64,000 bases of DNA from Novosphingobium sp. SG919 (GTDB lineage: Bacteria > Pseudomonadota > Alphaproteobacteria > Sphingomonadales > Sphingomonadaceae), in contig NZ_JABCNG010000001.1 of NCBI RefSeq assembly GCF_012932495.1, positions 62,001 to 126,000 of the forward strand, in the 5' to 3' direction. Within the stretch, counting starts at the first letter, position 1. Each line of letters opens with the position of its first letter. The notes beneath the pieces were generated by a model, which saw nothing but the letters and a program-made list of their open reading frames with translations, made no database searches and was not told the DNA's origin. The position numbers were made by a program, and so were the translations under genes. Positions 8,867 through 17,499 of the stretch are shown piece after piece.

Positions 8867-9832
8867 TCAGCGCTCGATCACCAGGCCATCGGTCGTCAGC
8901 CGCGCCCGGCCACCCACGCTTGCGGCCACCGCCTGGGCAAAGGCCACGGGATCGTTGAGGCGAAACGCGCCATAGAGCGGTTCTGCCCCCAAGGCGGGCG
9001 TGCCCAGCGCGATCTGCAACTGGTTGTGCCGGTTCATCTCCGCCACCGCTTCTCGCAGGGCTTCCCCGTTCAGGTCCAGCCGGCCTTCCGTCCAGCCGGC
9101 GGTGCGGGCAAGGGTGGCGGCGTCCACGGCCTGGGCCGGCGGGGGCGGCGCGCTGGCCGCAAAGCGGCCGCGCTGCCCGGCCACCAACAGGCGCGTGCCC
9201 AGCGGCGTTGCCACGCGCACTGCGCCTTCGCTGACGATCACGTCCACCGTCCCGGCATCTTCGTCCTGCGTCACTTCGAACACGGTGCCCACGTCGGTGA
9301 TGGTCACGCCGCCGGCCACCACCTGAAACGGATGGGCGGCATCGTGCGTCACGCGAAACAGCGCGCGGCCGCCCGCCATGGCCACCTGCCGCCGGCCGCC
9401 ACGCACCACGTCGACCGTCAGCCGCGATCGCGCGTCGATGGCCAGAGACGATCCATCGGCCAGGCCCAGCCGCCGTACTTCGCCCGTGCCGGTGGCCACG
9501 GCTATGCCCCCGCGCGGCAGCAGCGCCAGCGCCAGCGCGGCTGCCACCGCGCCCAGCCCGGCCAGCATGGCAATGCGGGGGTGGCGGCGCGGGGGTGGCG
9601 GGCTTTCCAGCGGCACCGGCTCGGCCGGCGCGGCTTGCGCATCGGGGGCAAACATCGCCAGCACGGCCCGCGCGCGCAGCAAGGCGCCGGCGTGGCGCGG
9701 ATCGGCGTCCAGCCAGGCGGCCAGGTCAGGGTCGTGTGCGCTGTCGGGCTCTGCATCGATGCGGGCAGCCCAGTGGGCCGCCCAATGGGCGGTGCCGTCT
9801 TCAACCGGTTGTTCTGGCCCGCCCTTGATCAA
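8867..9832 (-). CDS. FecR-family anti-sigma factor
   Basis: 321 residues. The N-terminal DUF4880-like helical part has AHWAARIDAEPDSAHDPDLAAWLDADPRHAGALLRA. A single membrane segment follows (IAMLAGLGAVAAALALALL, about 90-110), then the periplasmic FecR domain with VRRLGLADGSSLAIDARSRL and FEVTQDEDAGTVDVIVSEGAV, and a C-terminal STN-like secretin part. FecR proteins hold the cognate ECF sigma factor and receive the receptor signal. The only usable start is TTG at 9832, which overlaps the sigma gene by 32 bases; coupling to sigma translation is likely. A 97-base gap separates it from the receptor gene. Confidence 0.9.
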   Translation of the reverse strand: MIKGGPEQPVEDGTAHWAAHWAARIDAEPDSAHDPDLAAWLDADPRHAGALLRARAVLAMFAPDAQAAPAEPVPLESPPPPRRHPRIAMLAGLGAVAAALALALLPRGGIAVATGTGEVRRLGLADGSSLAIDARSRLTVDVVRGGRRQVAMAGGRALFRVTHDAAHPFQVVAGGVTITDVGTVFEVTQDEDAGTVDVIVSEGAVRVATPLGTRLLVAGQRGRFAASAPPPPAQAVDAATLARTAGWTEGRLDLNGEALREAVAEMNRHNQLQIALGTPALGAEPLYGAFRLNDPVAFAQAVAASVGGRARLTTDGLVIER

Positions 9833-10427
9833 TTCCCGTCCATTCCTTGCCTTCAGGCCCAGTGCCTTCGCGGTTGCCGATGGCCCGTTGAATGGCCTTC
9901 AGTCCCTTTTGCACATCGTTTTCCACGATGCTTTCGCTGACGCCCAGGCGTGCGGCGATGGCCTTTTGCGGCAGACCTTCGATCCGCTTCAACCGGAAAA
10001 TCGTGGCACAGCGCTCGGGCAGGGTGGCCAGCAGTCGCTCGACCAGCCGCAATTGCATCCGCGCCGCCACCACGGCTTCCAGCCCCAGTGCTTCTTCGGT
10101 GACGAACAGCGCGGCATTTTCCGTAATGTCTTCGAATTTTACCACCGCCGCGCGGCGCAAGGCATCGCGCCGCAGGTTCTTGACCATGGTCATGAAATAG
10201 GCGCCAGGCTCGGCAATGTGGGTCACGTCGGCCATTGCGGCAAAGCGGCAATAGGCTTCCTGGACAAGATCGTCCGCGTCGGCCGGGCTGACGCCGGCGC
10301 GCAGCAATGCTGCCCGCACCCGTGGCTCTGCCGGCACCACGTGCCGCGCCACCCAGGCGACAACTGTCGGCGGGGTCAGCGCGGCTCTGGCCGCAGCGCT
10401 GGGATGGGATACAGATTGGGCTGGCAC
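9801..10427 (-). CDS. ECF RNA polymerase sigma factor (FecI-like)
   Basis: 208 residues. The sigma2 region has VSPADADDLVQEAYCRFAAM and PGAYFMTMVKNLRRDALRR (core binding and -10 recognition). The sigma4 region has LPERCATIFRLKRIEGLPQKA and IAARLGVSESIVENDVQKGL (helix-turn-helix for the -35 element). This is the FecI group that works with FecR and an STN receptor, and both follow on the same strand. The start is a GTG at 10427 with AAGGA ten bases upstream. The C-terminal tail after residue 190 is unstructured and overlaps fecR. The expected target is the receptor-phosphatase promoter in 8770-8866. Confidence 0.9.
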   Translation of the reverse strand: MPAQSVSHPSAAARAALTPPTVVAWVARHVVPAEPRVRAALLRAGVSPADADDLVQEAYCRFAAMADVTHIAEPGAYFMTMVKNLRRDALRRAAVVKFEDITENAALFVTEEALGLEAVVAARMQLRLVERLLATLPERCATIFRLKRIEGLPQKAIAARLGVSESIVENDVQKGLKAIQRAIGNREGTGPEGKEWTGIDQGRARTTG

Positions 10428-10490
10428 GGGGGGCGTTCCTTCCGTGCCGGGGCGCTATAACCCCATCAAGACGTTTTCATGACAGGCGCA

Positions 10491-11177
10491 TCACGCCGCC
10501 CCGTTCCCGCGCGGATAGACGATGATCGAAAGATAGCGCAGCGTGCCCGGCCCCATCGTCTCGGGCCCGTGCTGGGCCTGGCTGTCGAACAGCAGGGTGT
10601 CGCCCGGCGCCAGCTCGAACCGCCGGTCGCCGTGGCGATAGACCAGGTTGCCTTCCAGCATGTGGATCAACTCGGTCCCGGCGTGGGAAAAGCTGGTATA
10701 CGGGCTGGCCCCGTCCGACAGGGTGATCAGATAGGGCTCCACCGCCACGTCGCCCGCGCGCAGATGGCCCAGCAATTGATAGACGTGGCCCGATTTGGTC
10801 CCCCGCCGCTCGATCTTCACGCCCTGGCTCGCCGCCACGAACGACACGTCGTGCCGCTCTTCGGCCAGCGCGAACAGCGACGAGATCGGCACGCTGAGCG
10901 CATGGGCGAGCGACTGGATCGAGGTGAGCGAGGCGGAAATCTGCCCGTTCTCGATCTTGGAGAGCATGCCGGTGGAAAGCCCGGCGGCCGCGGCCAAGTC
11001 CGCCACCGACAGGTCCTGCTGGCGGCGCAATTGCCGCACGCGCAGGCCCAGCGCCTTTTCCAGCGCACGCGGATCGTTGCTGGGCGCGCCCGAAAGCGTG
11101 GTGAAACCGTCGATCAGCCCATCGGCCACTTCGGTTTCGGCGTCGGGCTTGTCGTCTTTCTTGGCGCGTTTGGGCAT
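10491..11177 (-). CDS. XRE-family regulator with C-terminal cupin sensor domain
   Basis: 228 residues. A charged N-terminus (PKRAKKDDKPDAE) leads into a helix-turn-helix at about 43-100 (LRVRQLRRQQDLSVADLAAA, then GLSTGMLSKIENGQISASL). A cupin fold follows at about 150-222 (HAGTELIHMLEGNLVYRHGD, then FELAPGDTLLFDSQAQHGPE). This arrangement is that of PuuR/SutR-like regulators, whose cupin binds a small ligand such as a polyamine or amino-acid derivative. The gene is divergent from the RoxA-like gene across 88 bases, a likely shared control region. The regulated genes are not identifiable. Confidence 0.9.
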   Translation of the reverse strand: MPKRAKKDDKPDAETEVADGLIDGFTTLSGAPSNDPRALEKALGLRVRQLRRQQDLSVADLAAAAGLSTGMLSKIENGQISASLTSIQSLAHALSVPISSLFALAEERHDVSFVAASQGVKIERRGTKSGHVYQLLGHLRAGDVAVEPYLITLSDGASPYTSFSHAGTELIHMLEGNLVYRHGDRRFELAPGDTLLFDSQAQHGPETMGPGTLRYLSIIVYPRGNGAA

Positions 11178-11265
11178 ATCTTCTCCTGGCGCCCTGCATG
11201 GAACGAGGGCGCGGCAAATTCAAGGCAACCCCATGGTCTTTTGACAAAGACCACTGGCCCGGCGC

Positions 11266-12459
11266 ATGAGCGCGTCCATGCATCTTGCCCACTTCGACAT
11301 CGCCCGGTTCCTGGCCACGGCCTGGCAGAAACAGCCGCTGCTGATCCGCAATCCGTGGGGTGATTGGGCCAATCCGCTCGAACCCGATGAACTGGCCGGC
11401 CTGGCGTGCGAGGCGGGGGTGGAATCGCGCCTGATCGTGCGCGGGCCGGCCGGGCTGACGCTGGAACACGGGCCGTTGGCCGAAGACCGCTTTGCCAGCC
11501 TGGGCGCCGATCCCTGGACGCTGCTGGTCCAGGCGGTGGATCAGCATGTGCCCGATGTCGCGGCGCTGATCGAACCGTTCCGCTTCGTGCCCGATTGGCG
11601 GATCGACGATGTGATGATCAGCTATGCCACCGACGGCGCCGGGGTTGGCCCGCACTATGACCAGTATGACGTGTTCCTGATCCAGGGGCTGGGCCGCCGC
11701 AAATGGCGCGTGGGGCCGCGCTGCAATGCCGCCACGCCGCGCCAGCCCCATGCCGATCTGGCGCTGATCGCCGATTTTGCCGCCACGGGGGAATGGGTGC
11801 TGGAACCGGGCGATATTCTCTATGTGCCGCCCGGCTTTGCCCACGATGGCGTGGCGCTGGGCGATGATTGCATGACTTATTCCATCGGCTTTCGCGCGCC
11901 GGCGCGTGGCGAACTGGTGGAAGGCTGGGGCGCCCACGTGGCCGATGCGCTGGAAGAGATGCCCGATGCCGCCGCCGATCGCTATGCCGATCCCGATCTG
12001 CCCTTGCAGGACCATCCCGGCGAGATCACCCCGGCCGCGCTCGACCGGCTGCACGCCATGGCGCTGGAGGCGCTGGCCGACCGTGCTGCCTTTGCCCGCT
12101 GGTTCGGGCAGATGAACACGCAGGCCAAGTATCCCGAAACCGACTGGCGGCCCGAGGAACCGGCCGATCCCGCCGAAGTGGCCGCGCACCTGGCGCAAGG
12201 CGGGGCGTTGCGGCGCAATCCCGCCCACCGCCTGGCGTTCATCCGCGATGGCGCGGCGGCGCTGCTCTTTGCCGATGGCCAGTGCCACGCGGGCGTGCAG
12301 CCTGCCCTGGCAGAGGCCCTGTGCGGCGGCGCGCTGGTGCTGCTCGATCCCGCGCTCGCCGGGGCACCGGGCACGGCGGCGCTGGTTACCGCGCTGATCA
12401 ACCAGGGCACGCTGGTCCTCGATCATGGCGACGATGACGATGATGATTGGGCGGATTGA
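11266..12459 (+). CDS. roxA: RoxA/YcfD-type ribosomal protein arginine hydroxylase (JmjC cupin oxygenase)
   Basis: 397 residues, the size expected for the bacterial ribosomal oxygenase family. Seen: WQKQPLLIRN near the N-terminus. The JmjC core carries the iron ligands HYD in GVGPHYDQYDVFLIQGLGRR and a distal His in YVPPGFAHDGVALG. Then come a dimerisation region and a winged-helix-like C-terminus. YcfD/RoxA is a 2-oxoglutarate/Fe(II) oxygenase that hydroxylates an arginine of ribosomal protein L16 in the cytoplasm. The C-terminus ends in an acidic run (DDDDDDWAD). It is followed after six bases by the rRNA pseudouridine synthase gene, giving a ribosome-maturation pair. The symbol is given by family resemblance. 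Confidence 0.85.
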   Translation: MSASMHLAHFDIARFLATAWQKQPLLIRNPWGDWANPLEPDELAGLACEAGVESRLIVRGPAGLTLEHGPLAEDRFASLGADPWTLLVQAVDQHVPDVAALIEPFRFVPDWRIDDVMISYATDGAGVGPHYDQYDVFLIQGLGRRKWRVGPRCNAATPRQPHADLALIADFAATGEWVLEPGDILYVPPGFAHDGVALGDDCMTYSIGFRAPARGELVEGWGAHVADALEEMPDAAADRYADPDLPLQDHPGEITPAALDRLHAMALEALADRAAFARWFGQMNTQAKYPETDWRPEEPADPAEVAAHLAQGGALRRNPAHRLAFIRDGAAALLFADGQCHAGVQPALAEALCGGALVLLDPALAGAPGTAALVTALINQGTLVLDHGDDDDDDWAD

Positions 12460-12465
12460 CCGGCC

Positions 12466-13008
12466 ATGGCGCTGATCGCGTTCAACAAGCCCTATGGCGT
12501 GCTGTGCCAGTTCTCGGCCGAGCCCACCGGCCCGGCGCGCCCCACGCTGGCCGATCACATCGCGATGCCCGGCGTCTATCCTGCCGGGCGGCTCGATCTC
12601 GATAGCGAGGGGCTGTTGCTGCTGACCGACGATGGCCGGCTCCAGGCGCGGATTGCCGATCCCCGGTTCAAGGCCGCCAAGACCTATCTGGTGCAGGTGG
12701 AGGGCGAGCCGGACGAGGCCGCGCTCACCGCGCTGCAACGCGGGGTGCGGCTGAAGGACGGGATGACGCTGCCCGCCGGCGCGCGCCGCATCGATCCGCC
12801 AGACCTGTGGCCGCGCGTGCCCCCGGTGCGCTTTCGCAAGAGCGTGCCCGATTGCTGGATCGAAGTGACCTTGCGCGAAGGCCGCAACCGCCAGGTGCGG
12901 CGGATGACCGCCGCCGTCGGCCACCCCACGCTGCGCCTGGTGCGCTGGGCCATCGGCGACTGGACCCTCGATGGCCTGGCGCCGGGCGAATGGAAGCAGA
13001 TCGGCTGA
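12466..13008 (+). CDS. rluE: rRNA large-subunit pseudouridine synthase, RluE-like (RsuA family)
   Basis: 180 residues without an S4 domain, the short form typical of RluE. Seen: [12 protein letters not shown] at the N-terminus, the catalytic motif [17 protein letters not shown] (the Asp after GRL is the nucleophile), KTYLVQVEG, and the C-terminal [22 protein letters not shown] motif. RluE isomerises U2457 of 23S rRNA in E. coli; the equivalent role is inferred. It starts six bases after the RoxA-like stop, so the two are an operon. Its stop is four bases from that of the convergent TPR gene, and I see no terminator between them. Confidence 0.9.
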   Translation: MALIAFNKPYGVLCQFSAEPTGPARPTLADHIAMPGVYPAGRLDLDSEGLLLLTDDGRLQARIADPRFKAAKTYLVQVEGEPDEAALTALQRGVRLKDGMTLPAGARRIDPPDLWPRVPPVRFRKSVPDCWIEVTLREGRNRQVRRMTAAVGHPTLRLVRWAIGDWTLDGLAPGEWKQIG

Positions 13009-13012
13009 GCGA

Positions 13013-16000
13013 TCAAGGGGCCGGACTTGGGCCAAACCCGGCCGGCGGTGTCAGGCCATAGCCGGCCCAGGTCTTGTCCACGCCTGGCGAAAGGCTGCGC
13101 GCGCGGGAAAGATCGGCCAGTGCGCGGTCACGCTCGCCCAGCCGGGCATAGGCCAGGCCCCGGCCATAAAGCGAGGCGATCAGGTTGGGCGAAACGCGCA
13201 GCGCGGCATCGTAATCGGCAATCGCCGCCTTGGCATCGCCCTGGCGCAGATGCAGGAAGCCCCTGCTGTCAAGAAAGTCGGGCCGGGCAGGAGCCAGGCG
13301 CACGGCCGTGTCGCAATCCGCGCCAGCCGTGTCGAGCGCGGCGCCATGCGTCGCCTTGAACCAGCACACCAGGTTATAGGCCTCAGGATCCTTGGCATGC
13401 GTGGCTTGCACCTGGCTGGCAAGGCGCAGGGCATTGTCGATCTGCCCCTGATCGGCCAGGGCGTCCATCCGCGCAGAGGCCAAGGGCAGCGAAGCCGGCG
13501 CCAGTTTCGCCGCCCGCGCCAGGTCGGCATCGGCCGCCGCGCCATTCCCGGCATCGCGGTTGATCCGCGCGCGCAGGATCAGCGCGTCGACATGGTCGGG
13601 ATCGATCTGCAAGGCCTTGTCCAGGTCGGCCAGGCGCGCGGCGCGGCCCTCTGCGGGGCGAAGCTGCGCGCGGCTGACGTAATCCCTGGCCTTGCCGTCA
13701 TGAGCCACCAGCCAATCGGCATCGGCGAGCGCGCTGGTCGTGTCGCCTTCATCCTTGCGTATCTGGGCGCGCATGCCGCGCATCATGCGGTCATCGGGGT
13801 TGACGGCCAAGACATTGTCCGCCGTGGTCAGCGCTTCGGCGTTGCGGCCCAGCATGGACAGAGCAACCGCGCGCAACGGTTGCAAAGGCATGCTTGGTTC
13901 GAGTGCCAGGGCCGCGTCGGCATCGGTCAGCGCAGGGGCGTAATGGCCCAGCGCCAGATGCGCGCTGGCCCGGCCGGCCAGGCTGCGCGGGTTGCGGTTG
14001 TCCAGCGCGATGGCGCGGTCGAACGCACCAACCGCGTCGCCCATGCGGTTGTTCTGCAAGGCCACCAGCCCCTTTGCGGCCCAGGCCATGTCCTGCTTGT
14101 CATCGGCGGCCAGCGCGGCGTCTGCCTCGGCCAGGGCCTGCGGATCGCGCTTGGCGGCATAGGCAAAGGCCAGCAGGCTGCGGGCGTAAAGCTGCTTGTC
14201 GTCCGCCGCCAGCGCGGCCTTGAGCGACGGAATGGCGCCGGCCATGTCGCCCTTGTCGAACGCCACCGCGCCGCGCATCAGCCAGGCATGCGCGAGCGCC
14301 GGCTTGTCGTCGGCCAGCGCGGCCATATCGGCATCGGTCGCTTCATAGGACGTGGGCAGGCGGATGAACTGCCCGTGGTTGCCCAGCTCGGCCATGCGAT
14401 CGCGCACTTTGGGCGCATCGGCGGCGGGCAATTCGCCTTTCAGCGCGCGGGTGTCGTTCTCCATCGTCACCGTGTCGCCCTTGAGCGCCACCTTGCGGTG
14501 AAACGTGTAAAGCCCGCCCACCGTCTCGTCCACGTCGCTGGCCTGCAAGGCAAAGTCCTTGCCGCCGCGCGGCAGGTGCACGGTTTCGCGGTTGGCCCAC
14601 CAATCGGGATAGTCGAACGCAAACGGCGCATCGGCCAAAAGCGTGCCATCGCGCTCGATGTCGGGTTTCCACCCCACGCGGGCACGGTCCAACTCGTACC
14701 AGCGGGTCGTTCCGCTCGATACCCATTCCATCTTGGCGCTGCCGGTCATGGTCAGCACATAGTCGCCGGTGGCTTCTTCCAGGCCGGCGGAAACGGTCTG
14801 CGGGGTGATGAAATCATAGACATCGCGCCACAGCTTGCGCAGCTGGCGTTCGCGCTCAGCCGGGGCAAGGCCGGCATATTTCATGCGCCAGCGCGCCGCC
14901 GTCTCGCCGCGCCCGCGCATTTCCGCCTTGGCAGGGGCAGGCACTTCCACCCCGGCGCTGGCATCCAGGTCCAGCGTGGTCAGTACCGTTGGCGCGGTGG
15001 GCAGCGTGGGGGCCAGCGCCAGCAGCGTGCTGCCCTGCGCCGTGACCGGCAGGCCGGCGTGATAATCGGGCACTTCCAGCCGATCGAGCCGGGTATCGCC
15101 CTGGCGCGTGCCGTCCAGCCAATAGCTGCGCCCGCCGATCCGCGCTTCCACCAGCACGTGATCGAACAGGCTCATCGCCGGCAGCCGCGCTGGCACCGCA
15201 TCGCCGCTCTCGGTATCGACATAGACCGGCCGCGCATCCACCCCCAGGCCCTTGAGCAGCGCCACCAGCAGCGCCGTCTTGCCCTTGCAATCGCCAAAGC
15301 GGCGCTGCCACGTCAGGTCGGCCGGTGCGGGGACAAAGCCGCCATCGTTCATGCCGATGAACAGATAGCGCACCTGTTCCTGCACCAGGATCAGCGCCAG
15401 TTCGGCGCGGCGCACCGGATCGGGCGTGGCAGCGGCGATCCGCGCGATCTCGGCCTTGAGCGGGCTGTCGGCCTTCAGCGCCTCGGCCGTGTCGAACAGG
15501 GCATGGCCGGTGCGCGAAACGCTGGGCCAATCGGCAAATTCGGTCAGCTCCACTAGGTTGACCAGGCCAAAGCGCGCCGGCGCCCCGGTGGGCGCGCGCT
15601 GGGTGACGAAATCGGTCTTTTCGGCCAGCAGTTCCATCGTGTCGCCCTGGCGGGTGAGCTTGGGCTGGACCATGCCGGGCCAGGCACGCCACTGCACGGC
15701 CCGCGAAGCCGGCCAGGTCACGCGCAGGCGATAGTGCCCCAGGGGAAAGCCATCGGGCGGCCCCAGCACCAGTTGCGCGCGCCCGCCGATCGCCGGATCG
15801 CGCCGCGTGAGGGTATAGGCAATGTCGATCACGTCGCCCACGCGCAAGTCGTCGGGCTGGAGCGAGGCGGTCAGCTTGCCGTCCAGCATCGCGTCTTCCA
15901 GGTTCTTTTCCCGCCGCACCACCGACAGCGGGCTGCCATCGCCCAGCAAGTCGATCACGCTGTCGCCGCGCAGGATGCGATAGCGGTGCAGGGTCAGCGT

Positions 16001-16363
16001 CTCCAGGCTGGGGTCCCAGCTCAGTTGCAGGGCGGCATTGTCCAGCCCTTGCGCCGTGGCGATGCGAAAGCGGTTGGCGCGATAGGTGCTGGTGCCGCCT
16101 TCGATCAGGCGGGCCTGCTCGTCCATCAACAGGTCGACCGTACCGGCACCTTGGGCGGCGCTTGGTTCTGGCGCGGCACCGGGAGGCAGCACCCATGGTT
16201 CGGGTGGGGCAATCGCCGGGCGGGCCAGCGTGTCGCGCGCAGGGGGCGTGCCATGCTCGGCCACGGGCGCGGCGCGTGCGGGCGCAATCGCCACCGGCAG
16301 CAGCGCCGCCAGCGGCAGTGCAGAAACCGCGGCCAGTGCCGCAGCCTTGTTGAAAACGCCCAA
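13013..16363 (-). CDS. Exported DUF3857 / transglutaminase-like / TPR protein
   Basis: About 1116 residues. A signal peptide (AALAAVSALPLAALLPVAIA, cleaved near ARA) precedes a DUF3857 beta domain. A transglutaminase-like core follows: RFGDCKGKTALLVALLKGLG with the catalytic Cys, then LFDHVLVEARIGGRSYWLDG with His and Asp. The C-terminal half consists of many TPR units, recognisable by ALADADAAL-, AIADYDAALRVSPN- and YGRGLAYARLG-type repeats. The family is common in Bacteroidetes and sphingomonads; its substrate is unknown, perhaps periplasmic protein processing. I chose the TTG at 16363 because GGGGGG lies just upstream and a clean signal peptide follows. The frame continues to another TTG at 16426 with no signal-like sequence. 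Confidence 0.88.
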   Translation of the reverse strand: MGVFNKAAALAAVSALPLAALLPVAIAPARAAPVAEHGTPPARDTLARPAIAPPEPWVLPPGAAPEPSAAQGAGTVDLLMDEQARLIEGGTSTYRANRFRIATAQGLDNAALQLSWDPSLETLTLHRYRILRGDSVIDLLGDGSPLSVVRREKNLEDAMLDGKLTASLQPDDLRVGDVIDIAYTLTRRDPAIGGRAQLVLGPPDGFPLGHYRLRVTWPASRAVQWRAWPGMVQPKLTRQGDTMELLAEKTDFVTQRAPTGAPARFGLVNLVELTEFADWPSVSRTGHALFDTAEALKADSPLKAEIARIAAATPDPVRRAELALILVQEQVRYLFIGMNDGGFVPAPADLTWQRRFGDCKGKTALLVALLKGLGVDARPVYVDTESGDAVPARLPAMSLFDHVLVEARIGGRSYWLDGTRQGDTRLDRLEVPDYHAGLPVTAQGSTLLALAPTLPTAPTVLTTLDLDASAGVEVPAPAKAEMRGRGETAARWRMKYAGLAPAERERQLRKLWRDVYDFITPQTVSAGLEEATGDYVLTMTGSAKMEWVSSGTTRWYELDRARVGWKPDIERDGTLLADAPFAFDYPDWWANRETVHLPRGGKDFALQASDVDETVGGLYTFHRKVALKGDTVTMENDTRALKGELPAADAPKVRDRMAELGNHGQFIRLPTSYEATDADMAALADDKPALAHAWLMRGAVAFDKGDMAGAIPSLKAALAADDKQLYARSLLAFAYAAKRDPQALAEADAALAADDKQDMAWAAKGLVALQNNRMGDAVGAFDRAIALDNRNPRSLAGRASAHLALGHYAPALTDADAALALEPSMPLQPLRAVALSMLGRNAEALTTADNVLAVNPDDRMMRGMRAQIRKDEGDTTSALADADWLVAHDGKARDYVSRAQLRPAEGRAARLADLDKALQIDPDHVDALILRARINRDAGNGAAADADLARAAKLAPASLPLASARMDALADQGQIDNALRLASQVQATHAKDPEAYNLVCWFKATHGAALDTAGADCDTAVRLAPARPDFLDSRGFLHLRQGDAKAAIADYDAALRVSPNLIASLYGRGLAYARLGERDRALADLSRARSLSPGVDKTWAGYGLTPPAGFGPSPAP

Positions 16364-16529
16364 GCAACCCCCCGGAAGAACAGGGGCGGTCCCTTGCCCC
16401 TGTGCCCAAGCGTATCGCCTGGCCAAGCCGCCGTCCAGCAGGGCAAGCCCTCAAAATTGCTTCAAGTTTCGCGGCAAATCGGGCAGCAATGGACCAGCGC
16501 CCGGTGCGCGCGACAAGGAATTTTCCGGC

Positions 16530-17153
16530 ATGGCCGTCTCTCATCTTCCCGCCCGCCCAGGTGGCCGGCCTGTCGGTCGGCCGATCGGCCGGGGCCGGCT
16601 GGTGGCGGGCATCGCGCTGCATTTCCTGGCGCCCAGTTATGGCCTGGTGCTGGTGGCCGATGCGGCGCTGGGCCATGCGCCGGGCACTTGGGCGGCGTGG
16701 CTGCCGCATGCGCTGGGCCTGGGCGGCTGGTTCCTGGCGGCCTATGGCGGCGGGGCAGTGGTGGCCAGCGGCCTTGCCGCGCTGACCGACCGGCGGGGCA
16801 GGGCCAAGGCCCGGTCCGATGCGCCCGATCTCTACGCCACCATGGCAGCGGCGCGCGGCCGCTTTGGCGCGGATGCCGATGCCCAGCTCGATCGCATTGC
16901 CGCGCTGGCGGCGCAGGCCGGCAACGGCCCGATCGCGGCCGACATCGTGCGGCTGCTGGCTGCCAGCAGCGCAGCGCCCGCACCCGATGCGGCCTTGCAG
17001 CGCCACACCGCACAGGCGCTTGCCACCTTGGCCGATGCGCTTGACGCGCAGGTGCGCGCGCAAGTGGGCCAAGCGCAGGATCAAGCGCTGGTCATGGCGC
17101 GCTACATCGATCTCAAGTACCGGGCCGATCACGACAGGCAGGATACTTTGTGA
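16530..17153 (+). CDS. Small inner-membrane protein of unknown function
   Basis: 207 residues. After a basic Pro/Gly/Arg-rich start there are two hydrophobic segments (about 25-45 VAGIALHFLAPSYGLVLVADA and about 60-82 LGLGGWFLAAYGGGAVVASGLAAL). A soluble Ala-rich helical tail ends in LVMARYIDLKYRADHD. AAGGAA lies nine bases before the ATG at 16530; the long upstream frame is shadow of the TPR gene. I do not recognise the family. It precedes the SPFH protein on the same strand after 346 bases and could be functionally linked, but that is only context. Confidence 0.65.
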   Translation: MAVSHLPARPGGRPVGRPIGRGRLVAGIALHFLAPSYGLVLVADAALGHAPGTWAAWLPHALGLGGWFLAAYGGGAVVASGLAALTDRRGRAKARSDAPDLYATMAAARGRFGADADAQLDRIAALAAQAGNGPIAADIVRLLAASSAAPAPDAALQRHTAQALATLADALDAQVRAQVGQAQDQALVMARYIDLKYRADHDRQDTL

Positions 17154-17499
17154 CATTGCGATTCTTGTGGATTTCAACTTGAAACAGGCATAGAAGAGAT
17201 GCCGGTCGCATTTCGCGGCTTTTATCAGGGCAACAGCACCCATGGGTGTGCACTTCTTCCCTTCGGCCTGGACGATCGTTCGGCCAACTTCCGCCAAGCA
17301 CAAGTTTGAAAGCCCGGGCGCCTTGCGTCCTTAAGAGCTGAACTGCGCCTGGCGAGAGCCGCGCCGCGTGCGCGCTCCGCACCCCCTTACCGGTATTCCC
17401 CGCCAATCGGCGCGGTGTCATGCGGCCTTTGCCGCTGCACGCCGCGCGCGATGGGGTGCCGTGTGCCCCTGATTTTCCAGACACCACAGGATGTCCTTC
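17154..17499. other. Intergenic region upstream of the SPFH gene
   Basis: 346 bases without a convincing gene. A 36-codon frame (17200-17310) has only GAAGAG before its ATG and no recognisable product. The region presumably holds the promoter of the SPFH gene. I cannot point to a convincing -35/-10 pair, terminator or structured RNA. Confidence 0.5.

Noticed and set aside
10477..13035. 852-codon minus-strand ORF across XRE, roxA and rluE
   Set aside because: It runs antisense or out of frame to three well-supported genes and has shadow-type composition without motifs.
12971..15556. 861-codon plus-strand ORF opposite the TPR protein
   Set aside because: Antisense to a signal-peptide/DUF3857/TPR protein with clear repeats; Gly/Arg/His-rich, no fold signals.
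17200..17310. 36-codon ORF upstream of the SPFH gene
   Set aside because: No convincing ribosome site, no membrane or leader-peptide character and no motif.
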